In this document: positions 54,452 to 64,000 of the stretch, one piece after another
Layout of the letters: each line of letters begins with the position of its first letter
How positions within the stretch are numbered: position 1 is the first letter of the stretch
Notes under the pieces: generated by a model
Databases searched by the model: none
Told to the model about the DNA's origin: nothing
What the model saw: the letters and a program-made list of their open reading frames with translations, nothing else
Source of the DNA: RGIG4034 sp045576455
Lineage (GTDB): Bacteria > Bacillota > Clostridia > Lachnospirales > Lachnospiraceae
NCBI GenBank assembly: GCA_045576455.1
Contig: JAZNGM010000013.1
Coordinates: 1-64,000 of the forward strand
DNA: 64,000 nucleotides
Direction: 5' to 3'
Translations under genes and position numbers: made by a program

Positions 54452-56716
54452 ATGAAAAAAGTAAAGGCACTTATTACGCTTATCATTATGGCGTTACTTA
54501 TTGCCGGTGGCAGTTATCTTGTTTTTTGTGGTGCAGGAGAGAATAATACCGGTGCAGCAAGTGAAATTAAGCAAGGTTTGGATCTTGCGGGCGGTGTAAG
54601 TATTACATATCGCGTTGTAGGGGAGGAAACTCCTTCGGCTACCGATATGCAGGATACTAAATATAAGCTTCAGCAACGTGTGGATACGTACAGTACGGAG
54701 GCTCAGGTATATACAGAAGGTGAAAACCGTATCAATATCGAAATTCCGGGTGTGACCGATGCAGAAGCAATTTTAGAGGAGCTTGGAAGACCGGGTTCAC
54801 TTTACTTTATTACACAGTACAGCCCTTCGGGGGAGGCAAACTATAAGCAGAACATTGTCGAAGATGAAGAGACGGGCGCTTTTAAATATGAATATGAGCT
54901 TGCAAGAGAGCTTTCAGCGATTATAGAGGACGGTTCTGCGATTCTTTCGGGAACCGATGTAACTTCTGCTGATGCCAAGACAACAACGGATCAATACGGA
55001 AGACCTTCCTATATTGTTGAACTTGTTTTCTCTTCCAAGGGAACGGATATTTTTGCAGATGCTACGACGAAAGCTTTCGAAACCGGAGACAGCATCGGTA
55101 TTTACTATGATGGTGAATTTATTTCCGTGCCGACAGTTGATGAGCCTATTACAGGCGGAATCGGTTATATCTCCGGCCAGTCTACTTTTGCAGAAGCTAA
55201 AAAACTTGCTTCCAATATCAGAATCGGTGGTCTTAAATTAGAGCTTGAGGAGCTTTATTCCAAAGTAGTCGGACCACAGCTTGGACATGAAGCTATTAAG
55301 ACCAGTGTAATGGCAGGCATTATCGGTCTTATTATTGTCATTATATTTATGATAGTAGTTTACCGTGTTCCGGGTATTGCAGCCGGTATTTCATTAGTAC
55401 TTTATACATTACTTGTGTTATTAACCTTGAATGTATTTGAGATTACCCTTACCCTTCCGGGTATTGCAGGTATTATTTTGTCCATCGGTATGGCCGTGGA
55501 TGCCAACGTTATTATCTTTGCCCGTATCAGGGAAGAGATTGGCTTTGGCAAAACCGTGAACAGCGCTATCCAGATAGGATTTAAGAAAGCGCTTTCCGCT
55601 ATCGTGGATGGTAACGTTACTACGTTGATTGCAGCAGTAGTACTCGTTCTTATGGGAACGGGTAGTGTAAAAGGATTTGCACAGACACTTGCAATCGGTA
55701 TTATTTTATCCATGTTTACGGCATTGGTACTTACAAGACTTATTTTGAATGCTTTATATGGCGTAGGCTTTAAAGGCGAAAAGTTTTATGGTATTGCGAA
55801 GGAAAGAAAACCTATTAATTTCCTTTCCAAAAAGAATGTCTGCTTCTGTGCTTCTATCCTTGTGATTGTTATTGGTATGGCGTCCATGTTCGTCTATAAG
55901 AATGTAAAAGGTACAAGCCTTAATTACAGCCTTGAATTTGCCGGAGGAACATCGACAACGATAACCATGAATGAAGCGTATACGTTAGACCGTATAAATG
56001 AGGAAGTAGTTCCGGTTGTTGAGGATGTAATCGGACCGGGGGATGTGCAGACCCAGACCGTTCAGGATACCAACAAGATTATAATTAAGACAAAAACGTT
56101 GGATGACGAAACGAGAAATACGTTAAATGCTAAGCTTATTGAAACTTTTGGCCTTAAGGAAGAAATAGAACAGGAAACCATCAGTGCGACTATCAGTAAT
56201 GAAATGCGTAAAAATGCCATTGTATCGGTTCTTATAGCAACGGTATTTATGCTTATTTACATTTGGTTCAGATTTACGGATATCCGTTTTGCAACGAGTG
56301 CGGTTGTTGCGCTTTTGCATGATGTGCTTATCGTATTTGCTTTCTATGCATTATTTAGAATTTCAGTAGGAAATACTTTTATCGCATGTATGCTTACCAT
56401 TGTAGGTTATTCCATTAATGCAACCATTGTTATATTTGACCGTATCAGGGAAAATCTGGCAGAGATGAAGAAAAAGGAAGAACTTGCGGATGTCGTTAAC
56501 AAAAGTATTACACAGACATTAACGAGAAGTATTTATACTTCCTTAACCACTATAGTAATGGTTGCCGTATTATTCATCTTTGGTGTTTCATCCATTAAGC
56601 TGTTTGCATTACCGCTTATGGTAGGTTTTATCTGCGGTGCATATTCTTCCGTATGCTTAACCGGTTCTTTATGGTATGTGTTAAAGCTTAAGTGGAAGAA
56701 AAAAGAAGAAAATTAA
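54452..56716 (+). CDS. secDF: Protein translocase SecD-SecF fusion
   Basis: 754 residues with two sets of six helices. The SecD half has QGLDLAGGVSITYRV near the start, IRIGGLKLELEE and the LPGIAGIILSIGMAVDANVIIFARIREE helix region. The SecF half has YSLEFAGGTSTTITM and TIVGYSINATIVIFDRIREN. It uses the proton or sodium gradient to help pull exported proteins through SecYEG. Its ATG follows the maturase stop with no gap, an arrangement seen in several Clostridia, which ties SCIFF maturation to the export gene in transcription. Confidence 0.96.
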   Translation: MKKVKALITLIIMALLIAGGSYLVFCGAGENNTGAASEIKQGLDLAGGVSITYRVVGEETPSATDMQDTKYKLQQRVDTYSTEAQVYTEGENRINIEIPGVTDAEAILEELGRPGSLYFITQYSPSGEANYKQNIVEDEETGAFKYEYELARELSAIIEDGSAILSGTDVTSADAKTTTDQYGRPSYIVELVFSSKGTDIFADATTKAFETGDSIGIYYDGEFISVPTVDEPITGGIGYISGQSTFAEAKKLASNIRIGGLKLELEELYSKVVGPQLGHEAIKTSVMAGIIGLIIVIIFMIVVYRVPGIAAGISLVLYTLLVLLTLNVFEITLTLPGIAGIILSIGMAVDANVIIFARIREEIGFGKTVNSAIQIGFKKALSAIVDGNVTTLIAAVVLVLMGTGSVKGFAQTLAIGIILSMFTALVLTRLILNALYGVGFKGEKFYGIAKERKPINFLSKKNVCFCASILVIVIGMASMFVYKNVKGTSLNYSLEFAGGTSTTITMNEAYTLDRINEEVVPVVEDVIGPGDVQTQTVQDTNKIIIKTKTLDDETRNTLNAKLIETFGLKEEIEQETISATISNEMRKNAIVSVLIATVFMLIYIWFRFTDIRFATSAVVALLHDVLIVFAFYALFRISVGNTFIACMLTIVGYSINATIVIFDRIRENLAEMKKKEELADVVNKSITQTLTRSIYTSLTTIVMVAVLFIFGVSSIKLFALPLMVGFICGAYSSVCLTGSLWYVLKLKWKKKEEN

Positions 56717-56751
56717 AACTTACTAATTATATAGTCAGTTGTAAATGAAAG

Positions 56752-56785
56752 AAGGGTGTCCCGTGTTTGCACAGGACATCCTTTT
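56752..56785 (+). terminator. Terminator of the SCIFF-secDF operon
   Basis: AAGGGTGTCC (56752-56761) pairs with GGACATCCTT (56774-56783; one G-U), 12-base loop, short T run. Confidence 0.75.
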
Positions 56786-56846
56786 ATGTTAAAATAAAAC
56801 GCAAGTGCGTTATTGTATTTATTATTAATTGGTGATTGGAGTTTAT

Positions 56847-58019
56847 ATGGATTTAAGGGATGAAATGATGTTGCAAAAAGCCAATAAAAAAATGGCGAAG
56901 GAACGGAAAAAAGAAATGAAACAGCGGGGCGGGAAAAAGTCGCCGGTAAGAAAGATTGTCCTTGGAGTGTTGATTTTCCTTGCTGCTGTATTATTGGTAG
57001 CGCTAGTTTATGTTGCATATGTATTTATAGCCTATTACCGCATAGAAGATAATAAAGTACTTACCGTTGACAACAATGGGAATGCAACCGGTAACGTGGA
57101 AACGGGAAGAGAGTATACCATGGTTTCTTATAATATCGGTTTTGGCGCATATAGTCCCGATTTTTCATTTTTTATGGACGGCGGGGATGATTCCCGGGCT
57201 AAGAGTAAGCAAAGTGTAATTAATCTTACGGATGGCGCGTATGAGCAGAGTATGAAATATAATCCGGATTTTGTACTTATGCAGGAAGTAGATACCGATG
57301 CGGACCGTTCACATCATGTGAATCAGTATGAGAGACTGAAGGAAGCGTTTAAATATGCTTCATCCTCTTTTGCACAAAATTACGATTCCCCGTACCTGTT
57401 TTATCCTTTTTTAGAACCGCATGGTGCCTCGGAATCGGGGTTGGCTATTTTTTCTAAATATACCATGCAATCGGCTTTGAGACGGCAGTTACCGGTTGCT
57501 AAAGGTTTTAGTAAGATTTTGGACCTTGACAGGTGCTATAGTGTCAACCGTTTTTCAGTAGAAGACGGAAAGGAACTGGTCGTATTTCATGTTCATCTTT
57601 CCGCGTATGGTAGTGATGCTTCAGTAAGGGAAGGCCAGACGAAAATGCTTTGTGAGGATATGGCAAAAGAAGTGGCGGCAGGCAATTATGTCATATGTGG
57701 TGGTGACTTTAACCATGATTTAAAGGCCGATGAAGAGAATACGGAAGATGCAGTGAGTTGGGCGTATCCGTTCCCACGCAGTAAGCTTCCGAAAGGGCTG
57801 ACTTTTGCTATGGACTTTTTAGAAGAGGAGGAACGCAGGGCGCTGGTTAATTCTACAAGAAATACAGATATTCCTTATGATGCGAAGAAGTCTTATACCG
57901 TACTTGTAGATGGTTTCATTATTTCCGATAATATTGAAATGACAGAGTATTATGTGGATTATACAGGGTATATGTATTCGGATCATGAACCGGTGGTAAT
58001 GCGGTTTATTTTAAAGTAG
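56847..58019 (+). CDS. Membrane-anchored endonuclease/exonuclease/phosphatase family protein
   Basis: 390 residues from the ATG at 56847 (TTGGAG upstream). A basic N-terminus (KKMAKERKKEMKQRGG) leads to one helix (about 38-62), so the catalytic part is probably outside. EEP-family motifs: MVSYNIGFG, LMQEVDTDA (metal Glu), HVHLSAYG, CGGDFNHDL (catalytic Asp, Asn) and YSDHEPVVM (catalytic His). Members include DNases, sphingomyelinases and inositol phosphatases; the substrate cannot be read from the sequence. Confidence 0.88.
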   Translation: MDLRDEMMLQKANKKMAKERKKEMKQRGGKKSPVRKIVLGVLIFLAAVLLVALVYVAYVFIAYYRIEDNKVLTVDNNGNATGNVETGREYTMVSYNIGFGAYSPDFSFFMDGGDDSRAKSKQSVINLTDGAYEQSMKYNPDFVLMQEVDTDADRSHHVNQYERLKEAFKYASSSFAQNYDSPYLFYPFLEPHGASESGLAIFSKYTMQSALRRQLPVAKGFSKILDLDRCYSVNRFSVEDGKELVVFHVHLSAYGSDASVREGQTKMLCEDMAKEVAAGNYVICGGDFNHDLKADEENTEDAVSWAYPFPRSKLPKGLTFAMDFLEEEERRALVNSTRNTDIPYDAKKSYTVLVDGFIISDNIEMTEYYVDYTGYMYSDHEPVVMRFILK

Positions 58020-58037
58020 TATCTATGGAGGTTTGAT

Positions 58038-59804
58038 ATGGAACAATGGTTTCAGCATATGAAAAAAGCAGATTTCGATGCAGTTGCTAGAGAGTTTTCC
58101 ATTGATAAAGTCACTGCCCGGCTTATACGTAACCGGGATATTGTGACTCCCGAAGAAATTAAGAAGTATTTGCATGCAACGGTGGATGAGTTGTATTCGC
58201 CGTTTCTTATGAAGGATATGGACAAGGCTATACGGCTTATTATGGAGACCATAAAGAACCATAAAAAGATACGTGTAATCGGTGATTATGATATTGACGG
58301 TGTATGCTCAACTTATATTTTGGTGAGTGGTCTGAAAAAGCTTTCGGCGGACGTGGATTATGCGATTCCGAATCGTATTAAAGATGGTTACGGACTTAAT
58401 ATTGCATTAGTGGAAGAGGCCATTTCCGATAAAGTGGACCTTATTATAACATGTGATAACGGTATTTCGGCGTATGACCAGATTGCATATGCTGTTCAGC
58501 ATGGGGTACAGGTTATTGTTACGGATCACCATGAGATACCGTTTGATTATAATGCACAAGGTGAAAAAGTATACAAAATACCTAATGCGGATGCCGTAAT
58601 TGATCCGAAGCAGGAAGCATGCACTTACCCTTTTAAGGAAATATGCGGATGTGTCGTTGCATGGAAGGTAATTACCGCACTTTTTTCAGAGGCAGGAGAG
58701 CATGAACCGGATGATTATCTTGAAATAGCTGCTTTTGCTACCATAGGTGATGTTATGGAGCTTAAGGATGAAAACCGTATCATTGTTAAATACGGGCTTA
58801 AGAAAATGCCGCACACTACTAATCAGGGATTAAAGGCGTTAATTGATGTAAATCAGCTTTCGGGAAAAGATATTGCGGCTTACCATGTAGGGTTCGTATT
58901 GGGCCCCTGCATGAATGCTACAGGAAGACTCGATAGTGCCATCCGGGCGCTGCGCATGCTTTTATGTACTAAGAGAAATGAAGCAATTGGGATTGCCTCG
59001 GAATTGAAAGAATTAAATGACAGCAGAAAAGATATGACGTTAAAAAATACTGCCCTTGCCATAGCGCAGATAGAAGAAAGTGCGTTGTTAGAAGACAAGG
59101 TACTGGTGGTTTATCTTTCTAAGTGTCATGAAAGCTTAGCCGGTATCATTGCGGGACGTTTGCGGGAAAAGTATGACAGACCGTCTTTTGTGCTTACGGA
59201 TTCGGAAGAAGGCGTTAAAGGCTCCGGAAGAAGCATTGAAGCATATGATATGTATGAAGAACTTAATAAATGTAAAGACTTACTGACGAAGTTTGGCGGA
59301 CACAAAATGGCGGCAGGCGTATCCCTTAAAAAAGAAAACGTTGATAAATTAAGGCTTGCATTAAATGAGAATACGGTCCTTAAACAGGAGGATCTTGTGA
59401 ACCGTATTTATATTGATGTGGAACTTCCGATGGGATATGTGACGCAGGATTTGATTCAGGAATTTGATTTACTGGAACCTTTTGGTAATGCGAACCCCAA
59501 GCCGGTTTTTGCATTAAGAAATCTTAAGTTTATGTCCATGAATGTCTTTGGAAAAGCAAAAAATGCAGTGCGCTTTTCTGTGCAGGAAGAGAATGGCGGG
59601 ATAAACGCAAGACATACATTAGTTTATTTTGGGAATATAGATGAGTTTTCATCATATATTGAAGAAAGGTTTTCTGAAGAACAGCTTGAAAAACTGTTGG
59701 CAGGCAAACCGAATGATATTACGTTGTCGGTGTTATATTATCCGTCAATTAATGAATATATGGGAAAAAGACAAATCCAGTTTGTTATGCAGGGCTATAA
59801 GTAG
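58038..59804 (+). CDS. recJ: Single-stranded-DNA-specific exonuclease RecJ
   Basis: 588 residues. DHH-family motifs: RVIGDYDIDGVCSTYIL (DxD), CDNGISAY, VTDHHEIPF (DHH), and later a DHHA1 domain with GSGRSIEAYD and KFGGHKMAAG. C-terminal OB-fold follows. It degrades single-stranded DNA 5' to 3' in recombination and mismatch repair. GGAGG precedes the ATG, 18 bases after the upstream stop. Confidence 0.95.
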   Translation: MEQWFQHMKKADFDAVAREFSIDKVTARLIRNRDIVTPEEIKKYLHATVDELYSPFLMKDMDKAIRLIMETIKNHKKIRVIGDYDIDGVCSTYILVSGLKKLSADVDYAIPNRIKDGYGLNIALVEEAISDKVDLIITCDNGISAYDQIAYAVQHGVQVIVTDHHEIPFDYNAQGEKVYKIPNADAVIDPKQEACTYPFKEICGCVVAWKVITALFSEAGEHEPDDYLEIAAFATIGDVMELKDENRIIVKYGLKKMPHTTNQGLKALIDVNQLSGKDIAAYHVGFVLGPCMNATGRLDSAIRALRMLLCTKRNEAIGIASELKELNDSRKDMTLKNTALAIAQIEESALLEDKVLVVYLSKCHESLAGIIAGRLREKYDRPSFVLTDSEEGVKGSGRSIEAYDMYEELNKCKDLLTKFGGHKMAAGVSLKKENVDKLRLALNENTVLKQEDLVNRIYIDVELPMGYVTQDLIQEFDLLEPFGNANPKPVFALRNLKFMSMNVFGKAKNAVRFSVQEENGGINARHTLVYFGNIDEFSSYIEERFSEEQLEKLLAGKPNDITLSVLYYPSINEYMGKRQIQFVMQGYK

Positions 59805-59844
59805 TAGGCGGAACAGAAGGATATGGTTATATAGTGAAAAACAA

Positions 59845-59880
59845 GAATCCCAAGGGAGTACCTTGGGATTCCGGTTTCTT
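59845..59880 (+). terminator. Terminator of recJ
   Basis: GAATCCCAAGG (59845-59855) and CCTTGGGATTC (59861-59871), perfect 11-bp stem, loop GAGTA, followed by CGGTTTCTT. The rest of the 221-base gap before murE is AT-rich and shows nothing I can call. Confidence 0.8.
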
Positions 59881-60025
59881 ATGAGGGGGGAGATAGTAGT
59901 TTTTCAACTATCCATATATATAATATTCAATAAATGTGTTCAAAGTGTGACCAGATTGTAAAGAAAAAAGAAAGATTTTTTGGATTTTTCATATATATTT
60001 ATTAAGAAATTGTTCGGAAGTATAT

Positions 60026-61513
60026 ATGAAGCTTTCTGATTTTTTAACAGAAAATTTATATCGGTGCATTTTACAAAGTGATATAATTGAGGTGGAAGCG
60101 CTTTCCTGTGATTCAAGGAAAGCCACGAAAAACTGTGCTTTTTTTATGACGGCGGATGTGTGTTATGAAAGTGTATCTTATGCGCAGGAAGCCATAGAAA
60201 AGGGTGCCATAGTCATTATTGCCGATTGCGACAAATTGAAGTCCCGTTATTTGAATGAACTTAAGAAAATATGTGAAGCCGGTGGTCTGTCCCTGTATTT
60301 GGCAAGGAAAATACGGCGTGCCTTAGCGTGTGCGGCTAAAAAGTTTTACGGGATGCCGGATTCCGGTATGACGATTATCGGTATTACCGGAACGAAGGGA
60401 AAGACAACTACCGCTTTCTTTTTGAATGAAATATTAAGAAATGCGGGAATAAAAACAGGAATTATAGGAACAAACGGTGTGTTTTATGATAATATAAGGG
60501 AAGCAACCCGGAATACCACACCGGATGCCATTGACTGTTTTAGGATTCTTAGAAAAATGAGGGATATGGGCATTATGACCGTCATTATGGAAGTATCCTC
60601 GCAGGCAATGAAAATGGACCGGGTATATGGTATACGTTTTGCATACGGTGTATTTACCAATATAGGACACGACCATATTAGTCCTAAGGAGCATGCTTCG
60701 ATGAAGGAGTATGTCTGTTGCAAGAGCCTTTTGTTTAAGCAGTGTGACGTGGCATGGCTTAATGCCGGGGACAGATATGCAGGTTATATGAAAAGACGGG
60801 CGCTTTCAGAATGTTTTTTTTACGGCGGAAAGAGAAATTCAAGTCTGTATATTTTGCGTAGCCGCGTTGCAATGGAAAACGGTAAGATGAAGTCCTGTTT
60901 TACGACAGGTGGTATGGAAAGCCTTGAATATGAACTATCTGTTCCGGGCAGGTTTAATATCGAAAATGCTTTGCCCGCGATTGCTATAGCAAGAAATATG
61001 GGGATTTCGTATCTGTTACGTAAAAGAGCCCTTTCAAGTATAGTATTAAAGGGACGCATGGAAAGTATAACAATGCAAAACGGTGCTGTTTTTATTATTG
61101 ATTATGCACATAATGCCATGAGTTTAAAGGGATTATTGCTTGCGGTACGGGAATATAACCCGCGGCGTATCCTGTGCATTTTCGGCTGCGGAGGAAACCG
61201 TGCGGTTTCAAGACGCTATGAGATGGGTGCCGTAAGCGGGAAATATGCGGATGTAACCATAATCACTTCGGATAATCCGCGGGATGAAAATCCGGAGCGC
61301 ATCATGGATATGATAGAAGAGGGTATAAGGAAAACCGGTGGCGCTTACCGGCGTGTCGCTGACCGTAAACAGGCAGTGAAGACGGCGTATAAGATGTCGC
61401 GCAAAGGAGATATACTTATCCTTGCCGGAAAAGGACACGAGGATTACCAGGAAATAAACGGCGTTTTATATCAAATGGACGAACGTAAGATGATAGAGGA
61501 ATGTAATGAATAA
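60026..61513 (+). CDS. murE: UDP-MurNAc-tripeptide synthetase MurE (meso-DAP type)
   Basis: 495 residues. P-loop GITGTKGKTTT near residue 118, then TTPDAIDCFR, MEVSSQAMKMDRV and FTNIGHDH. The amino-acid specificity motif reads DNPRDENP, whose DNPR fits meso-diaminopimelate rather than lysine. It adds DAP to UDP-MurNAc-L-Ala-D-Glu in the cytoplasm. It lies outside the usual dcw cluster, next to priA, and may be a second copy. Its last codons overlap the priA start by eight bases. Confidence 0.92.
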   Translation: MKLSDFLTENLYRCILQSDIIEVEALSCDSRKATKNCAFFMTADVCYESVSYAQEAIEKGAIVIIADCDKLKSRYLNELKKICEAGGLSLYLARKIRRALACAAKKFYGMPDSGMTIIGITGTKGKTTTAFFLNEILRNAGIKTGIIGTNGVFYDNIREATRNTTPDAIDCFRILRKMRDMGIMTVIMEVSSQAMKMDRVYGIRFAYGVFTNIGHDHISPKEHASMKEYVCCKSLLFKQCDVAWLNAGDRYAGYMKRRALSECFFYGGKRNSSLYILRSRVAMENGKMKSCFTTGGMESLEYELSVPGRFNIENALPAIAIARNMGISYLLRKRALSSIVLKGRMESITMQNGAVFIIDYAHNAMSLKGLLLAVREYNPRRILCIFGCGGNRAVSRRYEMGAVSGKYADVTIITSDNPRDENPERIMDMIEEGIRKTGGAYRRVADRKQAVKTAYKMSRKGDILILAGKGHEDYQEINGVLYQMDERKMIEECNE

Positions 61514-63731
61514 CAGGTTTGCACGTATTATTGTGGATATTTCACATGAAAAACTGGATAAAGCCTTCAGCTATAAAATTCCCGAAGACCTTATGGATAA
61601 GGTGACGCCGGGAACACAGGTAATGATACCTTTCGGCGCCGGAAATAAGCTGATAAAAGGATATGTGTTAGAATGCACGGATACGGTTGATTTTGACATA
61701 AGTAAGGTAAAAGAAATTGCTTATGTTGTTGAAAAACAGGTGCAGGCAGAAGGAAATTCCATACGGCTTGCGGCGTGGATGAAGGAGCAGTACGGTTCGA
61801 CGTTGATTACAGCATTAAAAACAGTGCTGCCCGTAAAAAAAGAAATAAAAGGTATTGTTAAAAAGACAGTCTGCTCCAATTTAAACAAAGATGAATGGGT
61901 TGAATGTATAAAGAATTATAAGAAAAGTCAGACGGCGCGGTTGCGTCTTGCGACGGAACTAATGAATACACCGCAGATATCGTATGAGCTCGTAGTTGAA
62001 AAACTTGCGGTTTCCCCAACGGTAATAAAAGCGATGGAAAACGAGGGGCAACTTACCATAATGGAAGAGGGTGTTTTCAGAAATCCCATTATGGGTGTAT
62101 CCAAGGAACCGTTGCTTGAGCCGTCAAAAGAACAGCAATATATCATAGATGACATTACAAGGGATTGCAGACTGAATGCAAACGGACGTTATCTGATACA
62201 CGGAATTACAGGCAGCGGCAAGACATTAGTATATATTCATCTGATAAAAAATATTATCGAACAGCAAAAACAGGCGATTGTGCTGATTCCGGAAATAGCT
62301 TTAACGTACCAGACCGTGTTACGGTTCCATAAAGCATTTGGAGAACGGGTGACTTTTGTAAACTCTAAGCTTTCACCGGGAGAAAAATATGATCAGTTTG
62401 AAAGAGCCAAAAGAGGCGAAGTGGATGTAGTTATCGGGCCGCGTTCAGCCCTGTTTGTACCGTTTAATAATCTCGGGATGATTATCATTGATGAAGAGCA
62501 TGAGAGTAGTTATAAGAGTGAATCCATGCCGAAATATCATGCGCGGGAAGTGGCTTTTGAATTGGCTTCCTATTATAACGCAGCCGTTGTTTTGGGATCG
62601 GCTACCCCTTCCGTTGAAGCAAGTTATATGTGTGAAAAAGGACTTGTAAAAAAATACACACTGACAAGAAGACTTACGGGAGGAAACCTTCCGACAGTTC
62701 AAATCGCAGATTTAAGGGAAGAACTTAAGAACGGTAACCGTACTATTTTCAGTAATGTGCTGCGGGATATGATTGAGGACAGACTGGAACGCAATGAGCA
62801 GATAATTCTTTTTTTGAACCGGAGAGGGTATGCCGGGTTTGTATCGTGCAGAACTTGCGGTACGGTAATGAAGTGTCCGCACTGTGATGTGTCGTTATCC
62901 GAGCACAGGAACGGAACGCTTGTGTGCCATTATTGTGGTTATACTATTCATAAGCCTTCCTTGTGTCCGGTTTGTAAGTCTAAATATCTGTTGGGCTTTA
63001 AAGCGGGAACACAACAGATTGAAGAAGCATTGTGGAGAGAATTTCCGCATGCTAAAACGCTTAGAATGGATGCGGATACGACCAAGCAGAAAGAAAGCTA
63101 TGAAGAGATTCTTTCTTCTTTTGCCAACCGTGAAGCGGATATACTGATCGGAACGCAGATGATTGTAAAGGGACATGATTTTCCTTTTGTTACACTGGTC
63201 GGCATTCTGGCGGCGGATATATCCTTGCATGCAAGTGATTTCCGTGCCGGAGAAAGAACTTTTGAACTGCTGACACAGGCGGCAGGACGGGCAGGGCGCG
63301 GTAACATGCCGGGTGATGTAATTATACAGACATACCAACCCGATAATCCATATATTGTATATGCATCAAAACAGGATTATAATGCCTTTTATGAGGAAGA
63401 AATACAATACCGCGAGTTGATGGAATATCCGCCGGCGGCACATCTTTTGTCGATACAGGTTTTCTCGAAGGCAGAAGATAAGGGGCAAAAGTTAATACAA
63501 TGTGTGACGGATTATATAAGGGAAAAGTCGGCAGAAAGTACCGTTAAGATAATAGGACCGGCACCGGCAGGCATCGGTAAGATTAAGGATGTGTACCGCT
63601 TCGTTACATATGTTAAGGATATTGAAAAAGAACGGTTAATCAAGGTTAAAAATCAGGTAGAGGACTATATGCAGAATCTTTCGTTAAAGCAGGAGTATAT
63701 TCAATTTGATTTTGATCCGATGAACATGTAG
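61506..63731 (+). CDS. priA: Primosomal protein N' (PriA helicase)
   Basis: 741 residues. An N-terminal fork-binding domain (RIIVDISHEKLDKAFSYKIP) is followed by a superfamily 2 helicase: Walker A GITGSGKTLVY, DEEH box IIDEEHESSYKSES, and motif VI in TQAAGRAGRG. The two zinc sites use CRTCGTVMKCPHC, CHYCG and CPVCKS. It restarts stalled replication forks. It overlaps murE and is followed by def, the usual priA-def order of Firmicutes. Confidence 0.97.
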   Translation: MNNRFARIIVDISHEKLDKAFSYKIPEDLMDKVTPGTQVMIPFGAGNKLIKGYVLECTDTVDFDISKVKEIAYVVEKQVQAEGNSIRLAAWMKEQYGSTLITALKTVLPVKKEIKGIVKKTVCSNLNKDEWVECIKNYKKSQTARLRLATELMNTPQISYELVVEKLAVSPTVIKAMENEGQLTIMEEGVFRNPIMGVSKEPLLEPSKEQQYIIDDITRDCRLNANGRYLIHGITGSGKTLVYIHLIKNIIEQQKQAIVLIPEIALTYQTVLRFHKAFGERVTFVNSKLSPGEKYDQFERAKRGEVDVVIGPRSALFVPFNNLGMIIIDEEHESSYKSESMPKYHAREVAFELASYYNAAVVLGSATPSVEASYMCEKGLVKKYTLTRRLTGGNLPTVQIADLREELKNGNRTIFSNVLRDMIEDRLERNEQIILFLNRRGYAGFVSCRTCGTVMKCPHCDVSLSEHRNGTLVCHYCGYTIHKPSLCPVCKSKYLLGFKAGTQQIEEALWREFPHAKTLRMDADTTKQKESYEEILSSFANREADILIGTQMIVKGHDFPFVTLVGILAADISLHASDFRAGERTFELLTQAAGRAGRGNMPGDVIIQTYQPDNPYIVYASKQDYNAFYEEEIQYRELMEYPPAAHLLSIQVFSKAEDKGQKLIQCVTDYIREKSAESTVKIIGPAPAGIGKIKDVYRFVTYVKDIEKERLIKVKNQVEDYMQNLSLKQEYIQFDFDPMNM

Positions 63732-63770
63732 AATAGGGTAAAAACCCATAATAGAAATGGAGTAAGAAAA

Positions 63771-64000
63771 ATGGCTATCAGAACAATCAGGGAATTTGGC
63801 GACAGTGTACTTAATAAGGTGTGTAAAGAAGTGAAGGAAATAACGCCGAGAACCATGGAACTTATAGAAGATATGGTGGAAACCATGTATGCAAGCGGCG
63901 GAGTAGGTCTTGCTGCTCCACAGGTCGGCATATTAAAGCGTATTGTCGTTATAGATACAACCGGCGAGGATTTATATATACTTATTAATCCGCGTATTGT
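63771..64000 (+). CDS. def: Peptide deformylase (partial, C-terminus outside window)
   Basis: The first 76 codons are in the window; the gene runs past base 64000. It begins MAIRTIREFGDSVLNKVC and has motif 1 GVGLAAPQVG; the zinc motifs EGCLS and HEXDH are beyond the end. It removes the formyl group from new proteins. GGAG lies eight bases before the ATG. Confidence 0.95.
   Translation, partial: MAIRTIREFGDSVLNKVCKEVKEITPRTMELIEDMVETMYASGGVGLAAPQVGILKRIVVIDTTGEDLYILINPRI

Noticed and set aside
63701..63931. Minus-strand open frame over the end of priA and start of def
   Set aside because: It is antisense to def, whose GLAAPQ motif is unmistakable.

Overview
The window looks like a chromosomal segment of an AT-rich, spore-forming, chemotactic Clostridia member, most likely Lachnospiraceae. 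The evidence is the SCIFF peptide with its radical SAM maturase, a SecD-SecF fusion, two spoVA genes, a meso-DAP type MurE, a CIRCE-controlled groESL operon, the order apt-relA-MBL-hemZ-hisS-aspS, and strong GGAGG ribosome binding sites almost throughout. I saw no rRNA, tRNA, transposase, phage gene or CRISPR array.

Layout. 0-5 kb (minus strand): two zinc-ribbon/Pro-Gln-rich membrane proteins, a PHP-HAD fusion phosphatase and an ABC-F ATPase. 5-10 kb: a chemotaxis receptor, two divergent GGDEF proteins (one active-looking, one degenerate) and a VanY-type carboxypeptidase. 10-15 kb: groES-groEL, then a BlaI/BlaR1-like repressor and membrane protease pair with twin operators. 15-25 kb: apt, relA, MBL hydrolase, hemZ, a secreted orphan protein, hisS, aspS and a phosphopantetheinyl transferase. 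25-27.5 kb: an amidase, an HD phosphohydrolase and spoVAD.

27.5-38 kb is the most unusual region. A LytTR response regulator and a 1322-residue histidine kinase (Ig-like ectodomain, Pro-Glu repeat stalk, 7TM sensor, AgrC-like kinase) are divergent from three tandem secreted proteins. These three have different N-terminal modules but an almost identical 75-residue C-terminal module. A polytopic membrane protein and a VanZ-like protein follow. The promoter facing the secreted genes carries a direct repeat (TGCGGATTATG / TGCGCATTGTG, 20-bp period). The same repeat and the same promoter spacing occur 12 kb away, in front of the secreted orphan between hemZ and hisS, which has a diverged copy of the same C-terminal module. 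I read this as a two-component regulon controlling a family of secreted proteins.

38-50 kb: a membrane-tethered clostripain-like protease with a zinc-ribbon N-terminus, a short Hsp70, a small unknown protein, RidA, a shikimate kinase and spoVAE. An aspartate-family amino acid cluster follows (ACT regulator, homoserine dehydrogenase, apgM-like enzyme, aspartate kinase), then an S4 RNA-binding protein and a SpoVB-like flippase. 50-64 kb: a CNNM/CBS protein, a TIGR04086 membrane protein, SCIFF and its maturase, secDF, an endonuclease/exonuclease/phosphatase-family protein, recJ, murE, priA and the start of a peptide deformylase gene.
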